26,475 bases of DNA from JBKEBX01 sp047974615. Its GTDB lineage: Bacteria > Bacillota > Clostridia > Lachnospirales > CAMZNU01. Every line of letters starts with the position of its first letter. Position 1 is the stretch's first letter. The notes beneath the pieces were generated by a model. It had not been told where the DNA came from and did no database searches. It saw nothing but the letters and a program-made list of their open reading frames with translations. The stretch covers positions 1 to 26,475 of the forward strand of contig JBKECM010000102.1 of NCBI GenBank assembly GCA_047974615.1, written 5' to 3'. Of the stretch, positions 8,531-14,987 are shown one piece after another. Both the position numbers and the translations under genes were made by a program.

Positions 8531-8878
8531 GTTAATAGAGAAACCTATAAGGTAAATTGCATATTTATTAAAAATTATTTAGGAATTTATAGTTATATTT
8601 GTATCATTGTTTTTTCATTAAATAAAGTTTTATGATATATTTTCAACCAAATGAATTATTTAATATTTACTAATTCATAATTGAAAAAAAATATTTTTTT
8701 TCAATTATGAAATTTACTTTTGTAGATTGTATACATTTACATGTTTTTTAGTCTGAAGTTCTTTTGAATACATATTTTAATATATATTATCTACAAAAAC
8801 ATATTAACAATATGGTTGATTAGCACAAAAAAATTACTGATTTTATATTTTGTTAAATAAAAATCAATAAATAAGGTG
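8531..8878. other. AT-rich gene-free region with several inverted repeats
   Basis: No coding frame is supported here. The stretch contains the perfect palindrome at 8674-8711. Around it are a flanking pair TGAATTA (about 8652) / TAATTCA (8671-8677) and a 10-bp pair TTTTGTAGAT/ATCTACAAAA at about 8717 and 8790, which could close a 60-base loop. The density of inverted repeats suggests folded RNA or a decayed element, but no known family is recognised. Confidence 0.45.
8674..8711. repeat. Perfect 38-bp palindrome
   Basis: TTCATAATTG followed by A8, a central TA, T8 and CAATTATGAA. Every base pairs with its mirror. As RNA or cruciform it would form a long hairpin with almost no loop. It lies between the ABC exporter terminator and the TraX promoter, and it has no T tail beyond the stem, so it is not a standard terminator. 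Confidence 0.85.
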
Positions 8879-8906
8879 TTTACATTTTGAAAAAATGTGT
8901 TATAAT
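8879..8906 (+). promoter_or_regulatory. Promoter of the traX-like/NSS transporter unit
   Basis: TTTACA (8879-8884), a 16-base spacer ending in TGTGT, and TATAAT (8901-8906) form an extended -10 promoter. The 17 bases ending at the -10 are identical to those of the pyr promoter. Confidence 0.7.
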
Positions 8907-8937
8907 CATACTATGTTGAATGAGGGGGAATAAATTA

Positions 8938-9618
8938 ATGCCTTCAAGAACATTAAAAATAATTGCACTTTTAACTATGGCATTAGATCATATTGGTGCT
9001 TTATATGAAATTGAAGCTTTACGAGTTATTGGAAGAATTGCTTTTCCTTTATTTGCATTTATGATTGCAGAAGGAATGTATTTTTCTAGAAATAAACTTA
9101 ACTACATTAAAAAACTATTTATATTTGCAATAATTAGTGAACCTTTTTTCAATCTTTTTTTTAATAAGATATCATTTATATCAAATGAAGGATTTATGAA
9201 TTTTGTAAATGTGGACCACCAAAATGTTTTTTTTACTTTAGGATTTGGTGCTTTAATGTGTTATATTTCAACTTTGAATATTGATTCTATAAAAAAAGCT
9301 ATATATTTTATACTAATCTGTATCGTTGCTACAATAATTAAGCAAGATTATTTTTTAATTGGTAGTGTTTACATATACTTTTTATTTATTTTTAGAAATA
9401 AATATGGATATGTAGCAATTACTACTTTTGTTTTCACTGTTTGTGTTTATATTGGTTTGCCTATTTACTATTTAATAGGTACTTTAAGTTCTTTGATATT
9501 TATAAAGCTTTACAATGGGGAAAAGGGAAGTTTTAAAAACATAAAATATAATGTAATTTTTCAAAATTTTACATATATTTTTTATCCCTTACATTTGTTG
9601 CTTTTGAGTATACTTTAA
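8938..9618 (+). CDS. TraX-family membrane protein
   Basis: Polytopic membrane protein of 226 residues. The N-terminal block, ALLTMALDHIGALYE, then VIGRIAFPLFAFMIAEGMYFSRN, is the hallmark of the TraX family, named for the F-plasmid pilin N-acetylase. The C-terminus FTYIFYPLHLLLLSIL is also typical. Chromosomal copies are common in Bacillota away from conjugation genes, and there are none here, so a role in pilin modification is not supported; a membrane acyltransferase function is plausible. GAGGGGG at 8922-8928 precedes ATG 8938; the upstream in-frame ATG 8920 overlaps this site and is rejected. Only 18 bases separate it from the next gene, so they are co-transcribed. Confidence 0.85.
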   Translation: MPSRTLKIIALLTMALDHIGALYEIEALRVIGRIAFPLFAFMIAEGMYFSRNKLNYIKKLFIFAIISEPFFNLFFNKISFISNEGFMNFVNVDHQNVFFTLGFGALMCYISTLNIDSIKKAIYFILICIVATIIKQDYFLIGSVYIYFLFIFRNKYGYVAITTFVFTVCVYIGLPIYYLIGTLSSLIFIKLYNGEKGSFKNIKYNVIFQNFTYIFYPLHLLLLSIL

Positions 9619-9636
9619 TATTTTAGGAGGTATTTT

Positions 9637-11142
9637 ATGAGTAATGAGGCATCAAGACCGAGTTGGAACTCGAAGATGGGTTTTATTTTGTCAGCTGTTG
9701 GCTCAGCAGTTGGTTTAGGAAATATTTGGAGATTTCCTTATGTTTTATATGCTAATGGTGGTGGTGGATTTTTAATACCTTACTTTGTAGCTATTTTCAC
9801 TGCTGCTATTCCATTATTGATTTTGGAATATATTTTAGGTAGCAAATATAGAGGTTCTGCACCACTTGCTTTTGCTAGAAATAATAAAAAGTTTGAATGG
9901 GTTGGTTGGATACCTACACTTGTAAGTTTAATGATTATCTTATACTATTCAGCTATTGTTTCTTGGGCGATAAATTATCTATTTTTATCCATCACACGTG
10001 GTTGGGGCGCTGATCCTAGTAGTTTCTTCTTTTCTGACTTTTTAGGTTTAAGTGATGGACCTTTATCCTTTGGCGGGGTAAATTTAAGTGTACTTTTTGG
10101 TCTTATTGTTGTATGGGGTGGAACATTTATTCTATGTTCAAGACAACTTGATAAAGGTATCGAAAAGTTTAATAAAATACTTTTACCTTTACTAGGTATA
10201 AGTTTACTAATTGTTATTATACGTGGTGTAACTTTAGAAGGTGCTTCGATTGGTTTAAATGTTTTATTTACGCCAGATTTTAGTCAGCTTTTAAATCCAA
10301 AGGTATGGGTTGCAGCTTATTCTCAAGTATTTTTCTCATTGTCGGTTGCTATGGGTATTATGATTACATATTCAAGCTACTTACCGAAGAAAAGTGATGT
10401 TGTAAACACTGCTTTTATTACTGGTTTTGCTAACTCTGCATTTGAATTTACCGTTTCAATCGGTGTTTTTGGTATATTAGGTTATATGTCATATCAAAAT
10501 AATGTACCAGTAACTGAAGTAATTCAAAGTGGTGTTGGTTTAGCTTTTACAGCTTTTCCACAAGCATTTAATCTTATGGGTGGTTTTGGTAATGTTTTAG
10601 GTGTTGTATTTTTTGCAAGTTTAGTTTTTGCTGGTATGACTTCTTTCGTAAGCTTAACTGAAGCTTTTATAGCACCATTTATTGATAAGTTCAAAATTGA
10701 GCGTAAGAAAATGTATATGTATGTATGTATTGGTGGTTTTGCAATAAGTTCTATGTATGCAACAGGTGCTGGTCTTTACATATTAGACATCGTTGATTAT
10801 TTCATAAATTCTTTTGGTATAGTATTCGTAGGTATCATAGAAGCTGTTGTTGTTGGTTATGTATTTAAGCTTGATTCATTTGCTGAATATGCAAATAAAA
10901 ATTCAATACAATCAGTTGGTAAACTTTGGTTTGTATCTTTATTGTTAGTTGTACCAATATTCTTGACAATTAACTTACTGTTATCAATATATACTACAAT
11001 TACTCAAGGTTATGAAGGTTACTCATTAAGTGCTTTAGGAATATATGGACTTGGTGCACTTACTTGTATAGTTTTATTTACTTTGATTTTATCTAAATTG
11101 CCATGGAAAAACAAAGAAGATTTAGAATTTATAGAAGACTAG
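9637..11142 (+). CDS. Sodium-dependent amino-acid transporter, NSS/SNF family
   Basis: Sodium symporter of the neurotransmitter:sodium symporter family, 501 residues with about 11-12 membrane helices. The first helix shows the conserved, partly unwound substrate/sodium site AVGSAVGLGNIWRFPY (about 20-35), followed by GGGGFLIPYF and a LEYILGSKYRG segment as in LeuT-like proteins. AGGAGG (9625-9630) is well placed for ATG 9637. A MetS-like 33-residue frame begins 10 bases after the stop, the arrangement seen in MetPS-type methionine/alanine importers. The substrate is therefore likely a neutral amino acid, though this is inference from context. Confidence 0.92.
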   Translation: MSNEASRPSWNSKMGFILSAVGSAVGLGNIWRFPYVLYANGGGGFLIPYFVAIFTAAIPLLILEYILGSKYRGSAPLAFARNNKKFEWVGWIPTLVSLMIILYYSAIVSWAINYLFLSITRGWGADPSSFFFSDFLGLSDGPLSFGGVNLSVLFGLIVVWGGTFILCSRQLDKGIEKFNKILLPLLGISLLIVIIRGVTLEGASIGLNVLFTPDFSQLLNPKVWVAAYSQVFFSLSVAMGIMITYSSYLPKKSDVVNTAFITGFANSAFEFTVSIGVFGILGYMSYQNNVPVTEVIQSGVGLAFTAFPQAFNLMGGFGNVLGVVFFASLVFAGMTSFVSLTEAFIAPFIDKFKIERKKMYMYVCIGGFAISSMYATGAGLYILDIVDYFINSFGIVFVGIIEAVVVGYVFKLDSFAEYANKNSIQSVGKLWFVSLLLVVPIFLTINLLLSIYTTITQGYEGYSLSALGIYGLGALTCIVLFTLILSKLPWKNKEDLEFIED

Positions 11143-11152
11143 GAGGTACTTT

Positions 11153-11254
11153 ATGAGCGGAATTGCAATTCTTTTTATGATAGCTGGTTTATGTATTACT
11201 TGGGGTGGATTAGGTTATGCTCTGTACATACAATTTACTAGAGGAAAAAAATAA
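11153..11254 (+). CDS. MetS-like small subunit of NSS transporter (33 residues)
   Basis: A short frame starting at ATG 11153 with a perfect AGGAGG (11141-11146) overlapping the end of the transporter gene. The peptide begins MSGIAILFMIAGLCITWGG, a single membrane helix, and ends with the short basic tail TRGKK. This matches the pattern of MetS-family NSS transporter small subunits: Met-Ser-Gly/Ala start, one helix with a WGG motif, and basic end. In Corynebacterium the MetS peptide is needed for methionine/alanine uptake by MetP. A strong terminator follows 22 bases after the stop, so it closes the operon. Confidence 0.85.
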   Translation: MSGIAILFMIAGLCITWGGLGYALYIQFTRGKK

Positions 11255-11276
11255 TTAAATAGTTTTATCTTTATAA

Positions 11277-11330
11277 AAGTACATTACAAGGCAAGTTCGT
11301 AAAAGTTAACCTTGTAGTGTGCTTTTTTTG
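11277..11330 (+). terminator. Terminator after the NSS/MetS unit
   Basis: A long stem AAGTACATTACAAGG/CCTTGTAGTGTGCTT, with only G-U wobble exceptions, and a run of seven T. Confidence 0.88.
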
Positions 11331-11339
11331 TTTGATAAG

Positions 11340-11385
11340 TGGCGACATTTAAGTGTACTATTTTGCAACGTTGCCAGTTTTTTTT
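11340..11385 (+). terminator. Second terminator-like hairpin containing GCAACGTTGC
   Basis: TGGCGAC (11340-11346) can pair with GTTGCCA (11370-11376), one G-U pair, with a T8 tract (11378-11385) right after. The loop is long (23 bases). The internal palindrome GCAACGTTGC (11365-11374) offers a competing fold. It may be a back-up terminator. Confidence 0.4.
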
Positions 11386-11397
11386 GTATAAAAAAAT

Positions 11398-11432
11398 AAC
11401 AAGTATATATCTTTTTTGATTTTATACTTGTT
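11398..11432 (-). terminator. Possible terminator of the desulfoferrodoxin gene
   Basis: AACAAGTATA/TATACTTGTT, a 10-bp stem. Read on the minus strand it is followed by TATTTTTTTAT. It lies about 145 bases beyond the stop of the minus-strand gene, which is further than usual. Confidence 0.45.
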
Positions 11433-11576
11433 AGTTATCTTAGTTTAATGACATTGCATTAGGCATATATAAATATAAAATATTATTAATACATAGGTAT
11501 GTTAACTATGTCCATAATAAATAAGTTTGTCATTAAAATTTTGTTTTGACTAGTTATTTTACTACAAGGCAAAATT

Positions 11577-11948
11577 TTAGTATGTATTCCATAATCCATG
11601 TATATTGCAGTATGAATATGCAGTAACAGCATCATCGCCATCATTTAAATTAAAGTATACTTTAGGAACATCATCATAATTTAGTGTAGCTATCATTCTT
11701 GTTTTTTTAGTTACAAGAACGATTTGTTGAATCCAGTGTTCGCACATCATAGGGTGTGCTTCTATACCAACTTCTACACAAATTGTGTTACCATTTTTTG
11801 AAATGATTGGTACATGTTTTTCGTGACCTAGGTCAGTTGTGTTTGTAGCAAGCAAACTAAGTGGTAAGTTACAACAAGTAACTGGTTTGTCAGAACTAGC
11901 AAAAAAATTAAGAATATTTCCACAACGTTCGCAAATATAAAAATCCAT
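11577..11948 (-). CDS. dfx: Desulfoferrodoxin (superoxide reductase)
   Basis: Cytosolic non-haem iron protein that reduces superoxide to hydrogen peroxide in anaerobes, 123 residues. The N-terminal desulforedoxin-like iron site is complete: Cys6, Cys9 and the adjacent pair Cys25-Cys26. The catalytic site also has its expected ligands: His45 in EKHVP, with Glu43 and Lys44; His65 in HPM; His71 in EHW; Cys114 and His117 in CNIHGLW. This makes it the two-centre class rather than neelaredoxin. AGGAGG sits just before the ATG on the minus strand. It stands alone, divergent from the pyr operon, with no rubredoxin gene nearby, so its electron donor must be encoded elsewhere. Confidence 0.93.
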   Translation of the reverse strand: MDFYICERCGNILNFFASSDKPVTCCNLPLSLLATNTTDLGHEKHVPIISKNGNTICVEVGIEAHPMMCEHWIQQIVLVTKKTRMIATLNYDDVPKVYFNLNDGDDAVTAYSYCNIHGLWNTY

Positions 11949-12223
11949 AATATAATTCCTCCTAGAAAATATTAAATTTATTTAATTTAAAGTAAAATCA
12001 AAAAATTATAGAAAATAATAATATATTATTTTAATTTTAAAGACTTTGAAATTTAGTTAGTCTATATTTTTCAATTATTTATATTATTATTAAATTTCTA
12101 AAATATTTGAATTTACAATAATTAATTACTTTAAATACCAAATAGTATATAATTTGACTAAATAAATTGCTTTTAGTTTTTCTTATGATTATAGCAATAA
12201 AAGTCAAAGAACCATTTACTATA

Positions 12224-12251
12224 ATTATACACTATTTTGTTAAAAATTCAA
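12224..12251 (-). promoter_or_regulatory. Candidate promoter of dfx
   Basis: On the minus strand TTGAAT (complement of 12246-12251), a 16-base spacer and TATAAT (complement of 12224-12229). It is about 275 bases from the start codon, so the gene would have a long leader; a closer promoter hidden in the AT-rich DNA is possible. Confidence 0.4.
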
Positions 12252-12334
12252 AGGTTTTTTCAAATTTTTATATTACTATAAATCTTCACAAAATACAATA
12301 GTTAATGAACGAATATTATAGAAGATAAATAATT

Positions 12335-12403
12335 TACCTTTTGACTAAGCAATAAGTAAAATCTGACTTATTAATTTTTTTGCTTGTGTTTCATTAAAAG
12401 GTA
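12335..12403. repeat. Nested inverted repeat with terminator-like core
   Basis: Three nested pairs: TACCTTTT (12335-12342) with AAAAGGTA (12396-12403); AAGC (12347-12350) with GCTT (12382-12385); and AATAAGT (12351-12357) with ACTTATT (12366-12372). The inner hairpin is followed on the plus strand by AA and T7 (12375-12381), like an intrinsic terminator. No upstream gene on the plus strand needs terminating here. Confidence 0.5.
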
Positions 12404-12530
12404 GTATAAGTTGGTTATAAAAACTTTAGCTGAAGCTACTATATTTTGAAGGCAAAAAATATTTAATCTTTTTCATTTGTGATTGCTAAAAAAATTGTAA
12501 AAAAAGGTCGATTTTTTTTGGAAAATTATA

Positions 12531-12559
12531 TTGCACAATTTTAAAAAATGTGTTATAAT
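12531..12559 (+). promoter_or_regulatory. Promoter of the pyr operon
   Basis: TTGCAC (12531-12536), a 17-base spacer ending TGTGT, and a perfect TATAAT (12554-12559) with extended -10 bases. Predicted transcription start is near 12566, giving a leader of about 200 bases before pyrB. Confidence 0.8.
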
Positions 12560-12591
12560 ATTTAGCAGTGTAAAGAAGGGAGACTGGAATA

Positions 12592-12702
12592 ATGATGTAT
12601 ATCGTATCTAAGAAAAATAAAAATAATTTTTTTTCTGATTTGATTATTAAATCATTATTTTCTGTTTTCATTTTATTAAATATTTGTTTATTTTATTTTT
12701 AG
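12592..12702 (+). CDS. pyr operon leader peptide (36 residues)
   Basis: A short frame with its own site AAGGGAG (12576-12582), nine bases before tandem ATG codons (12592 and 12595). It begins MMYIVSKKNKNNFFSDL and ends in a hydrophobic, Phe/Leu/Ile-rich stretch; almost all later codons are U-rich, and a T8 tract lies at 12627-12634. Its TAG stop (12700-12702) is the first three bases of the 5' arm of the terminator that precedes pyrB. A ribosome that reaches the stop would cover the 5' arm and block the hairpin. This is the layout of the E. coli pyrBI leader, in which low UTP slows polymerase in U-rich DNA so that the ribosome catches up. A genuine small membrane peptide is an alternative reading. 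Confidence 0.72.
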   Translation: MMYIVSKKNKNNFFSDLIIKSLFSVFILLNICLFYF

Positions 12703-12730
12703 AGATAATTTATTTTATCTCTATTTTTTT
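12700..12730 (+). terminator. pyr attenuator (intrinsic terminator before pyrB)
   Basis: A 9-bp stem TAGAGATAA/TTATCTCTA (12700-12708 and 12715-12723) with loop TTTATT is followed by T7 (12724-12730). It lies within the leader, 36 bases before the pyrB start codon, and so must be bypassed for operon expression. No PyrR-type antiterminator or binding loop was recognised in the leader. Confidence 0.8.
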
Positions 12731-12766
12731 GTCTATTTTCAAAAAATCAAATTGAAAGAGGTTTGT

Positions 12767-13702
12767 ATGTATAATAAAAAAGATTTAGTTGGGTTAAAGG
12801 ATTTAAGCAAAGCTGAACTTGAACACTTTCTTGATTTAGCAGTTGATATGAAAAAGGCTGTTTTAGATGAAAGTTTCCGATGTGAAGATTATTCAAAGTA
12901 TAGTGCGATGACTTTATTTTATGAAGATAGTACAAGAACAAAAATGTCTTTTTTACTTGCTTGTGAATATTTAGGCGTAAAGGTTGTAGACTTAAATGTT
13001 GGTTCTAGCAGTAAAAATAAAGGTGAAAGCTTACTTGATACAGCTTTAAATGTTGATGTTATGGGTACAAATCTTGTTATTATGCGTCACAGTACAACTG
13101 GGGCACCTCATTTTCTAGGAAATAATATGAAGGCTAGCGTTATAAGTGGAGGTGATGGTGCTAATGAACACCCTACTCAAGCGTTACTTGATATTTTTAC
13201 TATGAAAGAAAAGTTTGGGAAAATTGAGGGGTTAAAAGTTGTTATTGTTGGCGACGTTAAGCATAGCCGTGTAGCACGAAGTAATGCGTATGCTCTATTA
13301 ACTTTAGGCGCAAATGTAACTTTTGTAGGACCAACGACATATGTACCGGACAATCTAAAAGAACTAGGTGTTACAATATCACATAATTTGAAAGAAAGTG
13401 TTATAAATGCTGATGTTATTATGGCTTTAAGGGTTCAGCACGAAAGACATAAGATTAGTGAAATACCTTCTGTATCTGAGTATGCAAAATTTTTCAGAGT
13501 TAGTGATGAAATTGTAGCTTTAGCTAAAGATAACTGTTTGGTTATGCACCCCGGTCCTATTAATCGTAATGTGGAAATAACGAATAGTTGTGCTGATGGC
13601 GAAAAATCTGTTATTTTAGAACAGGTTACAAATGGCGTTGCAATAAGAATGAGCATTATAAAAACTTTACTGGATACTATAGAGGAGAGAAGAAATGGCT
13701 AA
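12767..13702 (+). CDS. pyrB: Aspartate carbamoyltransferase catalytic subunit
   Basis: Joins carbamoyl phosphate to aspartate, the committed step of pyrimidine synthesis. It has 311 residues. Carbamoyl-phosphate loop STRT (55-58), the mobile SKNKGES loop (82-88), Arg107-His108, HPTQ (135-138), aspartate-binding Arg222 and Gln224 in LRVQHER, and HPGPINR (261-267) are all present. A TTG at 12752 is in frame, but AAAGAGG (12755-12761) precedes ATG 12767, which is chosen. No regulatory-subunit gene pyrI follows, so the enzyme should be an unregulated trimer of the Bacillus type. It is the first structural gene after the attenuator and overlaps pyrC by eight bases. Confidence 0.96.
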   Translation: MYNKKDLVGLKDLSKAELEHFLDLAVDMKKAVLDESFRCEDYSKYSAMTLFYEDSTRTKMSFLLACEYLGVKVVDLNVGSSSKNKGESLLDTALNVDVMGTNLVIMRHSTTGAPHFLGNNMKASVISGGDGANEHPTQALLDIFTMKEKFGKIEGLKVVIVGDVKHSRVARSNAYALLTLGANVTFVGPTTYVPDNLKELGVTISHNLKESVINADVIMALRVQHERHKISEIPSVSEYAKFFRVSDEIVALAKDNCLVMHPGPINRNVEITNSCADGEKSVILEQVTNGVAIRMSIIKTLLDTIEERRNG

Positions 13703-14978
13703 AATTTTAATTAAAAACGGAAATATAATTGATCCTAAAAATAATATTGATGACATTTTAGATTTACTTATTGAAGATGGGAAAGTTTGTAAAATAGGTG
13801 AAAATATTTGTGACAATGACGTAACTACTATTGACGCAACTGGTTGTTGGGTAGTACCCGGACTTATTGATTTACATGTGCATTTACGTGAACCCGGATT
13901 TACTCATAAAGAAACAATTAAAACAGGAACTTTAAGTGCTGTAAAAGGTGGAGTTACAACTTTATGTGCTATGCCTAATACAAATCCAGTTATGGATAGT
14001 CCATTACTTGTTGAATATTTTACGATGAAATGTGAAAAAGATGCTTTAATGAATGTTTTACCTGTAGGTGCTATAACAAAGGGAATGATGGGTGAAGAAA
14101 TTTCACCAATCGGCTCTATGAAGGAAAAAGGTATATGTGCTATAAGTGAAGATGGAAAATCTGTTTTAAATTGTATTGTTATGAAAACTGCTTTAAACTA
14201 CAGCAGAATGTTTGATTTACCAATATTTAGCCATTGTGAAGATGAAAGTCTTAAGGGTGACGGGCAAATTAATGAAGGTATAGCTTCAATAAATTTAGGC
14301 TTAAAAGGTATATCAAATGATGTAGAAGATGTTATTACTGGTCGCGATATAATACTTGCTAATAATTATAAAAATAAATTACATATATGTCACGTAAGTA
14401 CGAGAGGTTCTATAGATTTAATAGAATTTGGTAAAAAACAAAATCCAAACTTAACTTGTGAAGTTTGCCCTCATCACTTCACTCTTATAGATGAAGACAT
14501 AACTGATTATGATGGAAACTTTAAAATGGCTCCACCACTTAGAAGTAAAGATGATAGAGCAAGAATACTTGAAGCTATAAAAAATGACATTGTTGATGTT
14601 ATTGCTACAGACCACGCACCTCATTCTGTTGATGAAAAGACTTGCGAATTTGATCTATGTGCTAATGGTATAGTTGGACTTGAAACCTTAGTGCCACTTA
14701 CAATAAGTGAGCTTGTAAATAAAGAAATTATAAATAAAAGACAATTCGTTGAAAAGACTTCTTTAAATCCAGCAAAAATTTTAGGTATAGATAAAGGGCA
14801 TTTGTCTGTAGGTGCGATTGCTGATGTTGTTGTTATAAATCCTGCAGAAAAATTTAAAATTGATAAAGAAACTTTTGGTACTATGGGAAGAAATACACCT
14901 TTTCATAATAGAGAAGTTACAGGTAAAGTAAAATATACTTATGTTGCTGGAAAACTTGCATATTGTGATTTAAAATAG
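13695..14978 (+). CDS. pyrC: Dihydroorotase, class I
   Basis: Zinc amidohydrolase that cyclises carbamoyl aspartate to dihydroorotate. It has 427 residues, usual for the class I Bacillus-type enzyme. Metal ligands are visible: His61 and His63 in DLHVHLREPG, Asp153 in SEDGK (class I enzymes use Asp instead of the carboxylated Lys at one site), His180, His233 and Asp306 in ATDHAPH. Substrate Arg65 is present. Its ATG lies inside the end of pyrB (eight-base overlap), with GAGGAGAG upstream, indicating translational coupling. Confidence 0.96.
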   Translation: MAKILIKNGNIIDPKNNIDDILDLLIEDGKVCKIGENICDNDVTTIDATGCWVVPGLIDLHVHLREPGFTHKETIKTGTLSAVKGGVTTLCAMPNTNPVMDSPLLVEYFTMKCEKDALMNVLPVGAITKGMMGEEISPIGSMKEKGICAISEDGKSVLNCIVMKTALNYSRMFDLPIFSHCEDESLKGDGQINEGIASINLGLKGISNDVEDVITGRDIILANNYKNKLHICHVSTRGSIDLIEFGKKQNPNLTCEVCPHHFTLIDEDITDYDGNFKMAPPLRSKDDRARILEAIKNDIVDVIATDHAPHSVDEKTCEFDLCANGIVGLETLVPLTISELVNKEIINKRQFVEKTSLNPAKILGIDKGHLSVGAIADVVVINPAEKFKIDKETFGTMGRNTPFHNREVTGKVKYTYVAGKLAYCDLK

Positions 14979-14987
14979 GAGAAAACT

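Larger units (their letters stand above)
11255..11576. other. Gene-free region with three hairpins
   Basis: It contains the operon terminator (11277-11330), a second terminator-like hairpin with T8 (11340-11385) that includes the palindrome GCAACGTTGC, and a third hairpin (11398-11432) placed to end the minus-strand desulfoferrodoxin transcript. No coding frame is supported. Confidence 0.5.
11949..12530. other. Long AT-rich intergenic region between divergent dfx and pyr units
   Basis: About 580 bases without a supported gene. A candidate minus-strand promoter for dfx lies at 12224-12251, implying a leader of about 270 bases. A nested inverted repeat with a terminator-like core lies at 12335-12403. 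I recognise no known riboswitch. Confidence 0.45.

Noticed and set aside
8938..9618. traX-like gene as evidence of a conjugative element
   Set aside because: No relaxase, coupling protein, secretion or integrase genes are nearby; chromosomal TraX-family proteins are common.
12486..12671. Minus-strand open frame covering the pyr promoter and leader
   Set aside because: It lies across the pyr promoter and the leader frame and resembles no known protein.
12566..12766. PyrR-type attenuator in the pyr leader
   Set aside because: I could not find the conserved PyrR binding loop or an obvious antiterminator; GGGAGACTGG near 12578 is only loosely similar and acts better as a ribosome site.
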